Below, one piece after another: positions 63,961 through 64,000 of a DNA stretch of 64,000 bases. Each line of letters begins with the position of its first letter. The stretch's first letter is position 1. Position numbers and translations under genes: made by a program. The notes under the pieces are model-generated. The model saw only the letters and a list, made by a program, of their open reading frames with translations. It was not told the origin of the DNA and ran no database searches. The stretch is from Zygnema circumcarinatum (lineage: Eukaryota > Streptophyta > Zygnematophyceae > Zygnematales > Zygnemataceae), in contig CM074809.1 of NCBI GenBank assembly GCA_037447605.1, positions 2,727,297 to 2,791,296 of the forward strand. The letters are read 5' to 3'.

Positions 63961-64000
63961 ATGGGCACTCTGGAGCACATGTGGAGCTGGAAGGACGAAG
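63961..64000 (+). CDS. Possible gene start cut by the window end
   Basis: ATG in a good context (gagaaATGG) opens a frame MGTLEHMWSWKDE that runs off the window. Thirteen residues are too few to name a family. Upstream GC-rich, motif-bearing sequence supports a real 5' end, but this remains a guess. Confidence 0.3.
   Translation, partial: MGTLEHMWSWKDE

Overview
The window is nuclear DNA of a plant (land plant or close streptophyte relative). Evidence: almost every recognisable gene is split by short GT-AG introns (mostly 80-450 bp); several products carry plastid transit-like N-termini; and the families are plant ones (ACL5 thermospermine synthase, aleurain, SMP-type LEA protein, plastid SET-domain methyltransferases, GDT1-like transporter). 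I cannot place the species. There is one 10-N gap, at 28353-28362.

Layout, left to right. The last exon of a GDT1-like transporter (48-236) is followed by an 880-bp perfect AG microsatellite and about 3 kb without a recognisable gene. Then: a plastid SET-domain methyltransferase (4520-7260, +); thermospermine synthase ACL5 (8824-12659, +); an aleurain/cathepsin H-like protease (13568-17695, -); CULLIN1 in 19 exons (19078-25608, -); an MTM1-like mitochondrial carrier with two alternative last exons (28624-32404, +); a UBP3/4-type deubiquitinase (33325-36421, -); a broken zinc-finger remnant (37671-37935); an F-box protein (39445-40099, -) head to head with an SMP/LEA protein (40874-41752, +); a P-loop kinase related to 2-phosphoglycerate kinase (42937-46667, +); a plastid alpha/beta hydrolase (47901-50235, -); a VHL beta-domain protein (52922-54994, -) head to head with a second SET-domain family protein (55333-60765, +); then a CCATTGG-rich array and a GC-rich promoter leading to a possible gene start at 63961.

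How they fit together. Four products belong to ubiquitin biology: CUL1 (SCF scaffold), an F-box protein (SCF substrate receptor), a USP deubiquitinase and a VHL-like protein whose predicted pocket keeps most residues used by animal pVHL to bind hydroxyproline. Nothing shows that they act as one system, and plant gene order rarely reflects pathways. The two SET proteins are distant members of the same plastid methyltransferase family.

The most interesting signals are: the mutually exclusive terminal exons of the carrier; the VHL-like protein; clusters of CCGTAC/GTACGG motifs in several promoters; the CCATTGG array; a dispersed ~40-bp hairpin-containing repeat found four times; and a perfect 18-bp inverted repeat resembling a tRNA D-arm in a deubiquitinase intron. 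Exon borders were placed by hand from splice motifs, reading-phase continuity and family resemblance; all multi-exon models are phase-consistent except the VHL-like gene.
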